64,000 nt of DNA, taken from contig NZ_CP102798.1 of NCBI RefSeq assembly GCF_028356935.1, forward strand, positions 2,170,001-2,234,000. The letters run 5' to 3'. Each line of letters begins with the position of its first letter. Position 1 is the first letter of the stretch. Positions 8,063 through 16,947 of the stretch are shown here, in pieces. Below the pieces are notes generated by a model that was not told the origin of the DNA, ran no database searches, and was given only the letters and a program-made list of their open reading frames with translations. This DNA comes from Lysinibacillus sp. OF-1 (GTDB lineage Bacteria; Bacillota; Bacilli; Bacillales_A; Planococcaceae). A program made the translations under genes and the position numbers.

Positions 8063-9006
8063 AAAAGATGCATTATGTAAAGGGTTTTGTCGTATTAATG
8101 ATGCTATGCTTCGTGTTTAGTGCCTGTGCACAAACAGAAAAGCCTTCCCATAAAAAACCAGATATTGAAAGTATCACGGTTTCATTCGAACATCCAGAAA
8201 CGAAGCAACCATTTAAAATAGTTCATGCTTTTGAGCTTTTTCAAAACTATACGGAAAAGGTAGAAAGTAATCCAGATCGTTCACCATTGGACATCTATCG
8301 AGAAGAGGTCATTGATCCCGTTTATAGTGCATGTTTTGAGAATGGTGAATATATAAACATGGCTGAGACGGTGTTGAATAGCACGACCAAACAATTGAAA
8401 GAAAATCAATTATTAAGCGAAAAAATTGATAGGGAAGCAACAGAAAAGAGTATTAAGGAAGGTCTGTTCAAATCTTCTGAACTCCTTCCCACTAAAAATG
8501 AAACGACGGTATGTGTTTTTCCAGCCACAGATGTAAACGCGAATATGGTAACGATTGGTGCAGGTAAAATAACAGCCCTCTATAATAAATATTATACAAA
8601 TGAATTTATTAGGGCTGTAATTGCCCATGAATATCATCATAGTGTTGCAACTGAAAAACGCCCGCGTAGTGAAGGGACAGTGCTAGATCATCTCATATTT
8701 GAAGGAAGGGCAGTGATGTTTGAAAAATTAGTTTATCCTGATTTAAATTTTACGCGAATAGATTTGGATTACAACAAAGTTTATTGGTCTGATGTTGCAG
8801 CGGATTTGGAAAAGCATAACTTGATTCGTGCCCTAGAAATAATTAGAGGTGGAAATGGTCTTCCCTTTAGTTATGGCTACAGCGAAGGCTATAAAATGGT
8901 TAAATCTTATCTCGATTTGCATCCCAATGTATCGATAGAGGAGTGGACTGCCTTAAGTCCGAAAGAAATTTTTGAAAAAGGAAAGTATCTCGAAAATTAT
9001 CAATAA
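8059..9006 (+). CDS. Lipoprotein with DUF2268-like zinc peptidase motif
   Basis: A 315-aa lipoprotein (signal residues 1-22, lipobox SAC). Residues ~185-230 carry HEYHH followed about 24 residues later by EGRA, an HExxH-plus-Glu arrangement seen in DUF2268-type predicted zinc proteases. It could therefore cleave an extracytoplasmic peptide; no substrate is known. Its start overlaps the decayed GNAT gene by 4 bp, so translation may have depended on that gene. The family name is my recognition from the motif and size. Confidence 0.75.
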   Translation: MKKMHYVKGFVVLMMLCFVFSACAQTEKPSHKKPDIESITVSFEHPETKQPFKIVHAFELFQNYTEKVESNPDRSPLDIYREEVIDPVYSACFENGEYINMAETVLNSTTKQLKENQLLSEKIDREATEKSIKEGLFKSSELLPTKNETTVCVFPATDVNANMVTIGAGKITALYNKYYTNEFIRAVIAHEYHHSVATEKRPRSEGTVLDHLIFEGRAVMFEKLVYPDLNFTRIDLDYNKVYWSDVAADLEKHNLIRALEIIRGGNGLPFSYGYSEGYKMVKSYLDLHPNVSIEEWTALSPKEIFEKGKYLENYQ

Positions 9007-9012
9007 ACAAAT

Positions 9013-9048
9013 AAGCAACAGACCCTGTATTAAACTCGGTCTGTTACT
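9013..9048. terminator. Bidirectional hairpin between convergent genes
   Basis: AGCAACAGACC pairs with GGTCTGTTACTT around a loop of about 13 bases, between the plus-strand lipoprotein gene and the minus-strand DinB gene. Confidence 0.6.
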
Positions 9049-9509
9049 TCGTTTAGGCATCGATGAATGGTGACAATTGCTTGTAAATGCATACCTTCAT
9101 GAAAGATGGTACGTAGGAGTACTTGTTCAATGGTCTGCATACCCGTGTCGATAGGTGGGAATTCCTCAGCCAATCGATGACCGTATCGTTCCTTTATCTG
9201 TGAAGGCTGCTGAGCCAAGCACTTTTTTAACTCCTCGAATGTGGGCGTTTTTTCGTCAAAATGCTTAGGCGACGTACCAAAGCTAAACCATTTCATGAGA
9301 GCTACTAATGCTGTATCCTTTTCTTTTGTTAACGCCTCTAGCCATAAATATTGATCGAGATAAAGATGGCCCATATTCCATCGAATATTATTATGAAAAC
9401 CAGCTGGAATGATATTTGCCTTTTCTTCTGACACATGCTCTAGCAAATGGAGTAACTCGCTACGGTAATGTGCTAACTGCTGAAATAAATTTTCTTGACG
9501 TTCATTCAA
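9030..9509 (-). CDS. DinB-superfamily protein
   Basis: A 159-aa four-helix-bundle protein of the DinB/YfiT type. These usually bind a metal through three His and some are thiol S-transferases. Candidate ligands are the His in NMGHLYLDQY and the two in FHEGMHLQAI. The start TTG 9509 is preferred because GGAGG lies seven bases upstream; GTG 9515 would sit against it. Despite the name there is no evidence here for a DNA-damage role. The gene is monocistronic. Confidence 0.8.
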   Translation of the reverse strand: MNERQENLFQQLAHYRSELLHLLEHVSEEKANIIPAGFHNNIRWNMGHLYLDQYLWLEALTKEKDTALVALMKWFSFGTSPKHFDEKTPTFEELKKCLAQQPSQIKERYGHRLAEEFPPIDTGMQTIEQVLLRTIFHEGMHLQAIVTIHRCLNEVTDRV

Positions 9510-9560
9510 GTTCACCCCTCCTTTTTAGTATGTATTGGCTAAAATTCTCCATTTTCCTGC

Positions 9561-9590
9561 AAAAAAAAGAAGAACACTCTTTTGTGTTCC
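9561..9590 (-). terminator. Terminator of the LysE gene
   Basis: On the minus strand GAACACAAAAGAGTGTTC forms a hairpin followed by a run of T at 9561-9568. Confidence 0.8.
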
Positions 9591-9598
9591 TCTCCAGA

Positions 9599-10216
9599 TT
9601 ATCTACTTTGTGTCTGTAGTGCTAAACGGACACCGAGACCGATATAGACAAAGCCGACAGTTTTTTCAAGCCAACGTGAGCTACCACTTGTTTTCGTAAA
9701 GATTTTTTCACCAATGAAGCTTGTAATAATTGCTAGTAGTATTGTATACAAAGCACTCATCACAACAAAGGTGATGCCTAGTGTTAGCAATTGGCTTGTG
9801 ACAGATTGCTCGTTGTGCTGTACAAATTGTGGTAAGAAAGCAAGGAAAAATAAAGCTGTCTTGGGATTTAAAATTTCTGCTAAAAAGCCTTGGCGGAATG
9901 ATGTACTAGCAGGGCTTTGTTCCACAGTTGGTTGTTCAATTTTTTTTGGTTTTGTGAGGAGCATCTGAATACCTAAATAAACAAGGTAGGCCACCCCAAT
10001 ATATTTCACTACCTCAAAGGCTGTGGCTGATTTCATCAAAATAGCAGAAAGACCTAAAACAGCCGCTAACGTATGAACTAAATCTCCAAGACCGATGCCT
10101 AAAGCGGTATAAATACCATTCTTTTTGCCACTTTTTAATGTTTGTGTAATCGTGATAATAACAGCAGGACCTGGGATTAAAAATAATAAAAGTACTATTG
10201 CGATAAAAGATAACAT
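9599..10216 (-). CDS. LysE/RhtB-family amino-acid exporter
   Basis: A 205-aa inner-membrane protein with six hydrophobic segments and the family signature near the N-terminus (LFLIPGPAVIITITQTLKSG, then GLGDLVHTLAAVLGLSA). Such proteins export amino acids or homoserine lactones. AGGAAGG precedes ATG 10216. It is single-gene with its own terminator. A 17-bp palindrome at 10264-10280 lies just upstream and may be an operator. The substrate is unknown. Confidence 0.87.
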   Translation of the reverse strand: MLSFIAIVLLLFLIPGPAVIITITQTLKSGKKNGIYTALGIGLGDLVHTLAAVLGLSAILMKSATAFEVVKYIGVAYLVYLGIQMLLTKPKKIEQPTVEQSPASTSFRQGFLAEILNPKTALFFLAFLPQFVQHNEQSVTSQLLTLGITFVVMSALYTILLAIITSFIGEKIFTKTSGSSRWLEKTVGFVYIGLGVRLALQTQSR

Positions 10217-10263
10217 GCGAAACCTTCCTATTCTAATAAACTAATCAATCTAAGGTGAATGCA

Positions 10264-10280
10264 TGGAATATTATATTCCA
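10264..10280. promoter_or_regulatory. Perfect 17-bp palindrome, candidate operator
   Basis: TGGAATAT and ATATTCCA flank one central base in the divergent space between the LysE gene and a small membrane protein gene. No regulator gene is adjacent. Confidence 0.45.
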
Positions 10281-10364
10281 GCGACTATAGGGCTGTCGAT
10301 AAAGAAATATTGAAAAAGGAATGAAAAAAAATTCAGAAAATAATTTAGTGAGGAGATGATCGGC

Positions 10365-10604
10365 ATGAAATGGTCCTATTGTCTACAACTATTCATATTT
10401 ATCCCAATTGTGGTGACGAGTATGTATGGTCTTATTACAAAAGATTTTTCGTTCTTACCAGTTACTTTCATGTTATTAGGTTGTACATTTTTACTCATTG
10501 GTATGAGAGAGTGGCAAAGAGCCAAACGATCTACCATTAGTATTCTTTCTTTTGGTACGGCCATTTTTCTATTTGTCATTGTCGGACAGTCATTTTTTGA
10601 CTAA
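10365..10604 (+). CDS. DUF3953/YczI-like small membrane protein
   Basis: A 79-aa protein with three hydrophobic segments and a short basic loop (REWQRAKRS) between the second and third. This layout fits the DUF3953 family of Bacillaceae. GAGGAG nine bases before ATG 10365 selects this start over ATG 10356, which overlaps it. Function is unknown. Confidence 0.65.
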   Translation: MKWSYCLQLFIFIPIVVTSMYGLITKDFSFLPVTFMLLGCTFLLIGMREWQRAKRSTISILSFGTAIFLFVIVGQSFFD

Positions 10605-10676
10605 CTTCATTTTTATTACTAAGTACTAATATTTAGTGTTAGAATAAGGTTATAAAAATGCTGTGGAGGAATCAAT

Positions 10677-11102
10677 ATGTTAACAAGTCAACAATTGCAA
10701 GGAATATTACCACATCGCTATCCGTTTCTTTTAGTAGATCGTATTTTGGAATTAGAGGAGGGGAAGCGTGCAGTCGGATTGAAAAATGTGACAATCCATG
10801 AGGAGTTCTTTCAGGGACATTTTCCACATTATCCTGTCATGCCAGGTGTGCTCATTGTGGAAGCGTTAGCGCAAGTCAGTGCAGTCATTATGCTGACAAA
10901 GGCAGGGAATGAGGGGCGGTTAGGCTTGCTTGCGGGCATTGATCATTGTCGCTTTAAAAAACAAGTAAAGCCTGGTGATCAGCTACGGCTTGAGGTAGTA
11001 ATCAACCGTGTGAAAGGGACAGTCGGTAAAGGAAGTGGGGTTGCCACAGTGAATGGAGAAATCGTTTGTGAAACAAACCTTGTTTTTGCTTTTGGCCAGT
11101 AA
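10677..11102 (+). CDS. fabZ: 3-hydroxyacyl-ACP dehydratase FabZ
   Basis: This cytosolic enzyme dehydrates (3R)-hydroxyacyl-ACP to trans-2-enoyl-ACP in fatty-acid elongation. The 141-aa length is typical. [12 protein letters not shown] and [20 protein letters not shown] contain the hot-dog-fold catalytic His and Glu. TGGAGG precedes ATG 10677. Firmicute genomes often keep fabZ away from the main fab cluster, as here. Confidence 0.95.
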   Translation: MLTSQQLQGILPHRYPFLLVDRILELEEGKRAVGLKNVTIHEEFFQGHFPHYPVMPGVLIVEALAQVSAVIMLTKAGNEGRLGLLAGIDHCRFKKQVKPGDQLRLEVVINRVKGTVGKGSGVATVNGEIVCETNLVFAFGQ

Positions 11103-11490
11103 AAGGAGGTCCTTTTATAAATGATAGTTTCATGCATAGTGTTTTTGTCTTGACTTTGCTTGATGACGTACTACATACCCATCTTATCCTCATGATTCAA
11201 CTGAAGACTCCCTTCTCTATAGGGGCAATGAATACTTTTTGGCGGGTGAGCGCCACGTGGTAATAATGGTGAAAGCATGTCACAGGATGTAACGATCGGC
11301 AAAAGTGAAGCGTCTGCGACAAATACACCATGGTGTGATTGAATGTTGTGGACAAGCTTCAACAAAAAAATTATAGGAGCCTGGAAAACATACGTCATGA
11401 TAAATTTTAATGAAATAAAGCTAAACATAAGCATTTTTTTATGAAATCCACAAATAATAAAGTACGAAAATTATTTGGGGACGTGAAAAT
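11103..11490. other. Gene-poor stretch with possible oxidoreductase-like remnant
   Basis: A perfect AAAGGAGGTCC at 11102-11113 precedes only a ten-codon frame (ATG 11121). On the minus strand an 87-codon frame (11171-11434) has no ribosome binding site. Part of it (GVFVADASLLP) resembles the C-terminal VxDASxxP segment of GMC oxidoreductases, but the flanks do not continue the match. I read the stretch as non-coding or as gene debris, with low confidence. Confidence 0.3.
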
Positions 11491-12234
11491 GTGAAAAAAT
11501 TTTTACTGTTTTTACTACCACTTTGTTTGATCACGGTGTCGTTTTTTTATGTCAAAGTAAGTTCTTCTGAAAATAAAGGGAGAAAGTATTATGAAGAAGC
11601 AGGACAAATTCTTTGGGAAATCCAAACAGAGGAAAAAATCATTGCCTTAACGTTTGATGATGGTCCACATCGTACCTATACAGCGGATGTTCTTGATGTA
11701 TTAGAGAAATACAATGCGAAAGCTACTTTTTTTATTGTTGGTCAAAATGCAGAAAAAAATCCTGAATTGATAGCAAGAATGTATGAAGAAGGGCATGAAT
11801 TGGCCAATCATACCTTTACACACCCTTTAAAAACAAATGTACCTAATTTAATGAAGGAAATTCAACAAACAGATGAGGTAATTGCAGGAATTACGGGCTA
11901 TCAGCCAACCTTATTTCGCCCCGTTGAAGGGCAATATACCGATGCCATGATAGAGGCGATTGCCAAAAAAGGCTATAAAGTCGTTATGTGGTCTTGGCAT
12001 TTGGATACGCTCGATTGGAAGAATCCTGGGGTCAATCGCATCGTTAATACGGTTTTAAAAGGCGTAAAGGCTGGCAATATCGTGCTGTTTCATGATGGTG
12101 GCGGAAACCGAGCCCAAACCGTCAAAGCATTGGAGCAAATCTTGCCAGAGCTTGAAAAGCAGGGCTACCAGTTTGTGACGGTTTCTGAATTGATGGAACT
12201 ACAAAGGACTCATCAGAAGATAAAAAAACAGTAG
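11491..12234 (+). CDS. Polysaccharide deacetylase (NodB domain), membrane-anchored
   Basis: A 247-aa protein with one N-terminal membrane helix and a NodB domain (~45-235). The motifs are TFDDGP (catalytic and metal Asp), NHTFTHP (metal His pair), RPVEG in place of the usual RPPxG, a DxxDW motif (LDTLDW), and VLFHDGGG (final His). It probably deacetylates peptidoglycan or a spore or wall glycan. The start is GTG 11491 behind a modest GGGG. The altered third motif may change substrate fit, since that loop lines the active groove. It is monocistronic with a terminator. Confidence 0.87.
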   Translation: MKKFLLFLLPLCLITVSFFYVKVSSSENKGRKYYEEAGQILWEIQTEEKIIALTFDDGPHRTYTADVLDVLEKYNAKATFFIVGQNAEKNPELIARMYEEGHELANHTFTHPLKTNVPNLMKEIQQTDEVIAGITGYQPTLFRPVEGQYTDAMIEAIAKKGYKVVMWSWHLDTLDWKNPGVNRIVNTVLKGVKAGNIVLFHDGGGNRAQTVKALEQILPELEKQGYQFVTVSELMELQRTHQKIKKQ

Positions 12235-12263
12235 TGTGGTAGGTATTTGGCTTCCACACTACT
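12230..12263 (+). terminator. Hairpin overlapping deacetylase stop codon
   Basis: AGTAGTGTGG pairs perfectly with CCACACTACT around a 14-base loop, followed by CTTTATG. It sits between convergent genes. Confidence 0.6.
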
Positions 12264-12276
12264 CTTTATGTAAAGG

Positions 12277-12543
12277 TTATTTTAACATTTTTTTGATTTG
12301 CTTTAGTTCAGCAATTAAATAATCGATTTGTTTCTGCATGTTATCGACTTTGGCTGTTTGATCACCATTATTTGTTGGAGAAGAATCGTTCTTCGCATTT
12401 TGTAGTGCCTCTAGGGCTAGACCAGCTGCGATGGTCTGAATGCCATCCCCTAAAGTTGAAATGGCTGTGCCGATATAGGCTAACTTTGCAATATAAATAT
12501 CCATTGAATCATTGTTCTGGTTCTGTTTATTATTTCTTCCCAT
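12277..12543 (-). CDS. Hypothetical protein with C-terminal coiled coil
   Basis: An 88-aa protein behind a good AAGGAGG. The N-terminus is Asn/Gln-rich, the middle (IYIAKLAYIGTAISTLGDGI and onward) is moderately hydrophobic and helical, and the C-terminus (MQKQIDYLIAELKQIKKMLK) looks like a coiled coil. No family is recognised. The strong ribosome binding site and codon use support a real gene. Confidence 0.6.
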   Translation of the reverse strand: MGRNNKQNQNNDSMDIYIAKLAYIGTAISTLGDGIQTIAAGLALEALQNAKNDSSPTNNGDQTAKVDNMQKQIDYLIAELKQIKKMLK

Positions 12544-12674
12544 TTTCCTGCCTCCTTACAATTGTCATTACTTGCATCATATGCGACAACAATGGAAAAG
12601 GCGATTCACGAGGCATTTGAATGATTCGCTAAAATGGTAATGTTAGCTCAGCAAAATTATTGGAGGAAAATAGC

Positions 12675-12959
12675 ATGGCAAATGTAGAGCTTGTTGAAAT
12701 GGATAGTGCGTTGCTAGAGAGAATGGGCAGGAGCGATTAGCAAACTTTCAATCTTCCTATGTAGACGTTGCGACGGAAACATTCAAATGGCTGCACGAAA
12801 GTTAGGATTGTAGCCTAAGTTGATCGAGCTTCAAGAGATGAGCTAATGGAAAAAGCGCCTACACTGTATGGTAATTTTTCAGTCGTATATAAAGGGCAAC
12901 TGCTTTCCTTCCGTCGATTAACTGTTCATATGGTCTATAAAAAAGGTGAAAAAGAATGA
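12675..12959 (+). pseudogene. Decayed gene, possibly a YoaP-like acetyltransferase
   Basis: GGAGG before ATG 12675 starts a 21-codon frame that ends in TAG. The following 220 bases hold broken frames and then a protein-like C-terminus (KAPTLYGNFSVVYKGQLLSF) ending in TGA at 12957. The tail resembles the C-terminal segment of YoaP/GNAT-like proteins, but I am not sure. Several stops and frame changes make a working product unlikely. Confidence 0.45.
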
Positions 12960-12961
12960 AT

Positions 12962-12987
12962 AGTTGCTAAGGAGCTGCAACTTTTTT
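12962..12987 (+). terminator. Short terminator
   Basis: AGTTGC and GCAACT form a stem followed by a T-run. Confidence 0.65.
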
Positions 12988-13270
12988 CGTCACTTGTACG
13001 TTATATTCTTATAGCATTTCTATGATTCTTTGAGTTTTTGGTTGACTGCAACTAGGAAATGAGTAAAATTAAAAGGCAGTACCATTATATACCTAAACTT
13101 AACAGTATGATGAGTAAATAGGTGCTAGGATGCTAGATAGGATGAAGCATGATAGGTTAAGGTTTGTCATGAAGTTTTGGCAGTCTTTTTCTTTTCGTCT
13201 TCTGGATAACCTGTTAAGATGGTAGTAGTGTGACAACAAGTTAGTGTATATGAGAGTGGTGACAATCAAG
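12988..13270. other. Intergenic, no gene seen
   Basis: The frames here are short or antisense to the protease start. No clear promoter or RNA fold was recognised. Confidence 0.5.
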
Positions 13271-14785
13271 ATGGATGAACAGAAAAATGAAAGTACAGAA
13301 CAGCAGCAGGAGCCGACTCCAGCAGAAGTAAAGCCGGCAGGACAATTTATACAACTGAAACCGTTTAAATTTATCATGCTAATGTTCTTTACAATCCTTA
13401 TTACGGCAGGGTTAACGATTTTTGCGTTAACGTTTGGTGATAAGAAAGTAGTAGAAGTGAAAGTTCCGACTGAACGTGAGGAATTTACAAAATTATATGA
13501 AGCATTTGATTTACTGAAAAATAACTATTACCAAGATATTGATGATGAAAAAGTAGTCGATGGTGCTATTAATGGTATGTTCGATGCATTAGGCGATCCT
13601 TATTCTGACTTCATGGTAAAGGAAGAAGCAGATCAATTTAATTCTGGTTTATCTTCTAGCTTCCAAGGAATTGGAGCGGAAATCCAAGAGCGTAATGGTT
13701 ATATTACAGTTGTGTCACCTATCAAAAATTCTCCTGCAGAAAAGGCAGGCTTATTACCAAAAGATATCATCTTAACGGTTGATGGGAAAAGCATTCAAGG
13801 CTTGAGTGCAACAGAAGCGGTTGCTTTAATTCGCGGTGAGAAAGGAACACCAGTGAAATTAACGGTGAAACGCGGCGAAAACACAGAGGCTATTCACATG
13901 ACCATTGTTCGTGATGAAATCCCAGTAGAAACAGTTTATGGGGAAATGCTTGATGGCAATATTGCCCATATTCAAATTACATCATTTAGTGAACAAACAA
14001 CGAAAGAGCTTGAAAAAATCCTTGCTGAGTATGAAGGCAAAGGAATGAAAGGCATTGTTTTAGATTTACGTCAAAATCCTGGTGGCTATTTAACGGCTGC
14101 TGTCGATATTTCTAATTTCTTTGTACCAGAAGGAAAAGCGATTGTTCAGGTACAAGAAAAAGATGCAGAGCCTCAGATTACTAATGCCATTGCAGGTAAA
14201 AAATATAACCTACCAATTACAGTACTTGTCGATAGTGGTAGTGCCTCTGCCTCTGAGATTTTAGCAGGTGCATTAAAAGAATCTGTAGGTGCCAAAGTTG
14301 TAGGTGAAACATCCTTCGGTAAAGGGACTGTCCAAAATGTAACACCATTAAAAGACGGCTCTAATCTGAAATTTACAACAGGTAAATGGTTAACACCGAA
14401 TGGGAACTGGATTAACGAAAAAGGCATTGAACCTGATGTCAAAGTTGGTTATCCATCGTATGCTACTTTACCTTACTTGAATGCCTCTTTAGAAATGAAG
14501 ACAGGCTTACAGTCGGACTCTGTAAAAGCAGCGGAGGAGATGCTTCAAGTGCTAGGGTATGAGCCTGGTGAAATAGATGGTATTTTCGATGACAATACTG
14601 CACGTGCTGTAGAAAAACTACAAGCAGCGAATAACCTTGAAGAAACAGGTATTTTAACAGGCAATACAACGTATGCGTTAATGGATGCTTTACGTGCAAA
14701 AATGAAAGCCGATGATCCTCAGTTATTAAAAGCGAAAGAGCTTCTTTCAGGAACAGCCGAAAAAACAGAGGACACAACAAACTAA
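13271..14785 (+). CDS. S41-family C-terminal processing peptidase (CtpA/CtpB type)
   Basis: A 504-aa membrane-anchored serine protease. In order: a cytosolic polar N-terminus, one membrane helix (~30-60), a PDZ domain (~130-210, with GIGAEIQERNGYITVVSPI), the S41 domain with the nucleophile Ser in VDSGSASASEIL and the Lys in SFGKGTVQ, and a C-terminal peptidoglycan-binding domain (~420-480, LGYEPGEIDGIFDDNTARAV). In Bacillus, CtpB-type proteases act in intercompartmental sporulation signalling, while others act in wall processing; which applies here is not shown. The start is uncertain: ATG 13271 lacks a strong ribosome binding site and GTG 13244 or 13259 are in frame. Confidence 0.92.
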   Translation: MDEQKNESTEQQQEPTPAEVKPAGQFIQLKPFKFIMLMFFTILITAGLTIFALTFGDKKVVEVKVPTEREEFTKLYEAFDLLKNNYYQDIDDEKVVDGAINGMFDALGDPYSDFMVKEEADQFNSGLSSSFQGIGAEIQERNGYITVVSPIKNSPAEKAGLLPKDIILTVDGKSIQGLSATEAVALIRGEKGTPVKLTVKRGENTEAIHMTIVRDEIPVETVYGEMLDGNIAHIQITSFSEQTTKELEKILAEYEGKGMKGIVLDLRQNPGGYLTAAVDISNFFVPEGKAIVQVQEKDAEPQITNAIAGKKYNLPITVLVDSGSASASEILAGALKESVGAKVVGETSFGKGTVQNVTPLKDGSNLKFTTGKWLTPNGNWINEKGIEPDVKVGYPSYATLPYLNASLEMKTGLQSDSVKAAEEMLQVLGYEPGEIDGIFDDNTARAVEKLQAANNLEETGILTGNTTYALMDALRAKMKADDPQLLKAKELLSGTAEKTEDTTN

Positions 14786-14791
14786 CAATGT

Positions 14792-14839
14792 AGCTGTCGC
14801 AACGGTCGTCTTTCACGGCATTTGCGACAGCTTTTTTTA
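14792..14839 (+). terminator. Strong rho-independent terminator
   Basis: AGCTGTCGCAA pairs with TTTGCGACAGCT, followed by a T-run. It separates the protease from the GTPase gene. Confidence 0.9.
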
Positions 14840-14850
14840 TAGGAGGAAAA

Positions 14851-15756
14851 ATGATGAAAGATGTATACCTATTTAGTGGCTTTTTAGGGAGTGGCAAAAC
14901 ATCCATGCTTACGGATGTCATTCGCCAATTAAAAGAAAAGAATCTAAAGCCTGCAGTTATTATGAATGAGCTAGGAAAGCTGCCATTTGACTCACAGGCA
15001 GTGGAGAAAGATATCCCGCTCAAGGAGATGCTAGAGGGCTGTATTTGCTGTTCAGGTGCTGAAAAAACGGAGGCACAAATTCAATCTCTTCTATTAGATA
15101 GTGATTTTGATGTATTAATTATTGAAACAACGGGAGCTGCTCATCCTGTGGAAGCATTAGATGCTGTGTATTCACCACTTTTTGCAGATCAGTTAAATGT
15201 CAAAGGCATTATCACAGTGGCTGATTCCAAGCTCTGGCTGCACCGTGATACGTTAACACCGCAAGTACGCTCTTTATTTATGGAGCAAATTCGACATGCG
15301 CACTTATTATTAGCAAATAAAACAGATTTATTAACAGAGGCAGAGCAAGGACAAGTGGTCTACGAACTCCAAGGCTTAAATCCACATGCCTTTATTTTGC
15401 AAACAACGAATGGGCGAGTCCCACTTCACTTACTTGAAGGCTTAAAGGCAACGGCACAGGTTGATAAAGCTGACATTGTCAAAGCGCCAATAGCCTCCAT
15501 GCAGCTTGGCTCACGCTTAGTGGAATTCACAGATAGCGAATTTACACAGGAGCAATTTGAAGATTGGATTCGTACATTACCAGAAACGATTTATCGTATG
15601 AAGGGCTATGTGCCGATTGAGGGCATTAAAAATCCGATGCTGTTTCAATATGCTTATGGAATGGTCCAATGGCTCCCGGAGTATATCAAAATGCCAGCAA
15701 AACTTGTCATTATTGGAGAAAATGTCAGTTCTTTACCTATCATTGGGGGACAATGA
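14851..15756 (+). CDS. CobW/COG0523-family GTPase, putative metal chaperone
   Basis: A 301-aa G3E-family GTPase. The P-loop SGFLGSGKTSML (~9-20), the metal-binding CxCC motif (GCICC, ~65), a Walker-B-like ETTGAAHP and the NKTD guanine motif (~155) are all present. The family delivers zinc or other metals to client enzymes. The C-terminal domain is short. AGGAGG precedes two tandem ATG codons at 14851. No Zur-box was identified upstream; a terminator sits right before it, so it has its own promoter or relies on read-through. Confidence 0.88.
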   Translation: MMKDVYLFSGFLGSGKTSMLTDVIRQLKEKNLKPAVIMNELGKLPFDSQAVEKDIPLKEMLEGCICCSGAEKTEAQIQSLLLDSDFDVLIIETTGAAHPVEALDAVYSPLFADQLNVKGIITVADSKLWLHRDTLTPQVRSLFMEQIRHAHLLLANKTDLLTEAEQGQVVYELQGLNPHAFILQTTNGRVPLHLLEGLKATAQVDKADIVKAPIASMQLGSRLVEFTDSEFTQEQFEDWIRTLPETIYRMKGYVPIEGIKNPMLFQYAYGMVQWLPEYIKMPAKLVIIGENVSSLPIIGGQ

Positions 15757-16200
15757 ATAAATTTGATAATCTGCGAAATGTTGCATATGTACGTCATATG
15801 TAGCTTTACGCAGGTTATTTTATTTTTATGTAAATGAATTGTAATGCCTTTGTAACACAACTGTAATATTGAATAGCAATAAACACGCGACACTAGCTAT
15901 CTCTAGGTCTATTCCATAATTGAAGGTAAGAAAATAGGCTGAGAATCTAGTGCATAAAACCATCATTTTTTATTCATTTTAGATGCGTATTTTCGAAAAT
16001 AGTAACGAGTTTAAGAGGGGTGTCAACCCTCTTTCAAACGTAAGTATTTCATAGATTGGCGAAAACTAGTAAAAAATAGTGCAAAAAAAACGCGATTTTT
16101 CGCGCATTTCTTTCTTCGTTGGAGACGTTAGCAAATGTTGGTAAGATTTTTATGAAAATCATCCTTTACGATTAGTTGCAGAGAAGGAGGAATTGCAAAC
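15757..16200. other. Long intergenic region with terminator and small hairpins
   Basis: The first part holds a dyad (15766-15775 with 15809-15818) followed by T-rich sequence, a likely terminator for the GTPase gene. A small hairpin AAGAGGG/CCCTCTT lies at 16013-16033. The rest is AT-rich leader before the CAP-domain gene. I compared it mentally with the c-di-GMP and c-di-AMP riboswitch cores and found no match. Confidence 0.5.
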
Positions 16201-16887
16201 ATGAAAAAAACACTCACTGCAATTTGTGCAACAATTCTTTTAGCAGCTCCAATTCAAATAGCTTCAGCTGCTGCTAATACAACAGAAGGGGATTCTGTAC
16301 AGCAATCAACGAACTGTAAAGTTTATTATTATAAATGGTCAAACAATCATAAGTGGAATATCAAATTACCACAGGCATCTACACCATCTAAAGAGGTGCC
16401 AACAACAAATAATAATACACAACCAACGCCAAATAATAATCAATCATCACAAAACGAAAAACCAGCAACACCACCAGCTACTTCAACACCATCAACAACA
16501 ACTTCAGATGTGAACGCATTTGAACAGGAAGTAGTAAAATTAACAAACGCTGAGCGTACAAAAGCTGGTTTATCACCACTTCAAACAGATGCGAAATTAA
16601 TGGCTGCAGCTCGTGAAAAATCACAAGATATGCAAACAAACAAGTATTTCTCACATACAAGTCCAACATTCGGTTCACCATTTGATCGTATGAAAGCTTT
16701 AGGCATCACTTATAAAGGTGCTGGAGAAAACATTGCTCAAGGTCAACGTTCACCACAAGAAGTAGTACAAGCGTGGATGGACTCACCAGGTCACCGTGCG
16801 AACATTTTAAATGGTAAATTTACGCACATCGGTGTAGGTTACGTGAAATCAGGTAACTACTGGACACAACAATTTATTCAAAAATAA
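16201..16887 (+). CDS. Secreted CAP-domain (SCP/PR1, YkwD-like) protein
   Basis: A 228-aa exported protein. A signal peptide (1-24, ending ASA), a short Tyr/Trp-rich segment (KVYYYKWSNNHKW), a Pro/Thr/Asn-rich linker (~60-105) and a C-terminal CAP domain (~108-228) are visible. CAP motifs include LTNAERTKAGLSPL, the YFSHTSP segment, GENIAQGQ, WMDSPGHRANIL and HIGVGYV. Bacterial CAP proteins act at the cell surface or spore coat; the catalytic activity is unsettled. GAAGGAGG precedes ATG 16201. A strong terminator follows. Confidence 0.92.
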   Translation: MKKTLTAICATILLAAPIQIASAAANTTEGDSVQQSTNCKVYYYKWSNNHKWNIKLPQASTPSKEVPTTNNNTQPTPNNNQSSQNEKPATPPATSTPSTTTSDVNAFEQEVVKLTNAERTKAGLSPLQTDAKLMAAAREKSQDMQTNKYFSHTSPTFGSPFDRMKALGITYKGAGENIAQGQRSPQEVVQAWMDSPGHRANILNGKFTHIGVGYVKSGNYWTQQFIQK

Positions 16888-16902
16888 TCACTGCTTACAC
16901 AA

Positions 16903-16947
16903 AAGATACCCGATAAGTCTCTAATGGCTTATCGGGTATCTTTTTTT
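16903..16947 (+). terminator. Strong rho-independent terminator
   Basis: AAGATACCCGATAAG and CTTATCGGGTATCTT form a 15-bp perfect stem followed by T residues. Confidence 0.92.

Noticed and set aside
11171-11434. 87-codon minus-strand frame between fabZ and the deacetylase
   Set aside because: No ribosome binding site or promoter. One short segment resembles GMC oxidoreductases but the rest does not follow, so I did not call a gene.
13099-13377. 92-codon Cys/Ser-rich minus-strand frame
   Set aside because: It overlaps the protease start antisense, with no ribosome binding site and biased composition.
15757-16200. Possible c-di-AMP or c-di-GMP riboswitch before the CAP-domain gene
   Set aside because: None of the conserved core sequences of those riboswitch classes could be found; only small unrelated hairpins are present.
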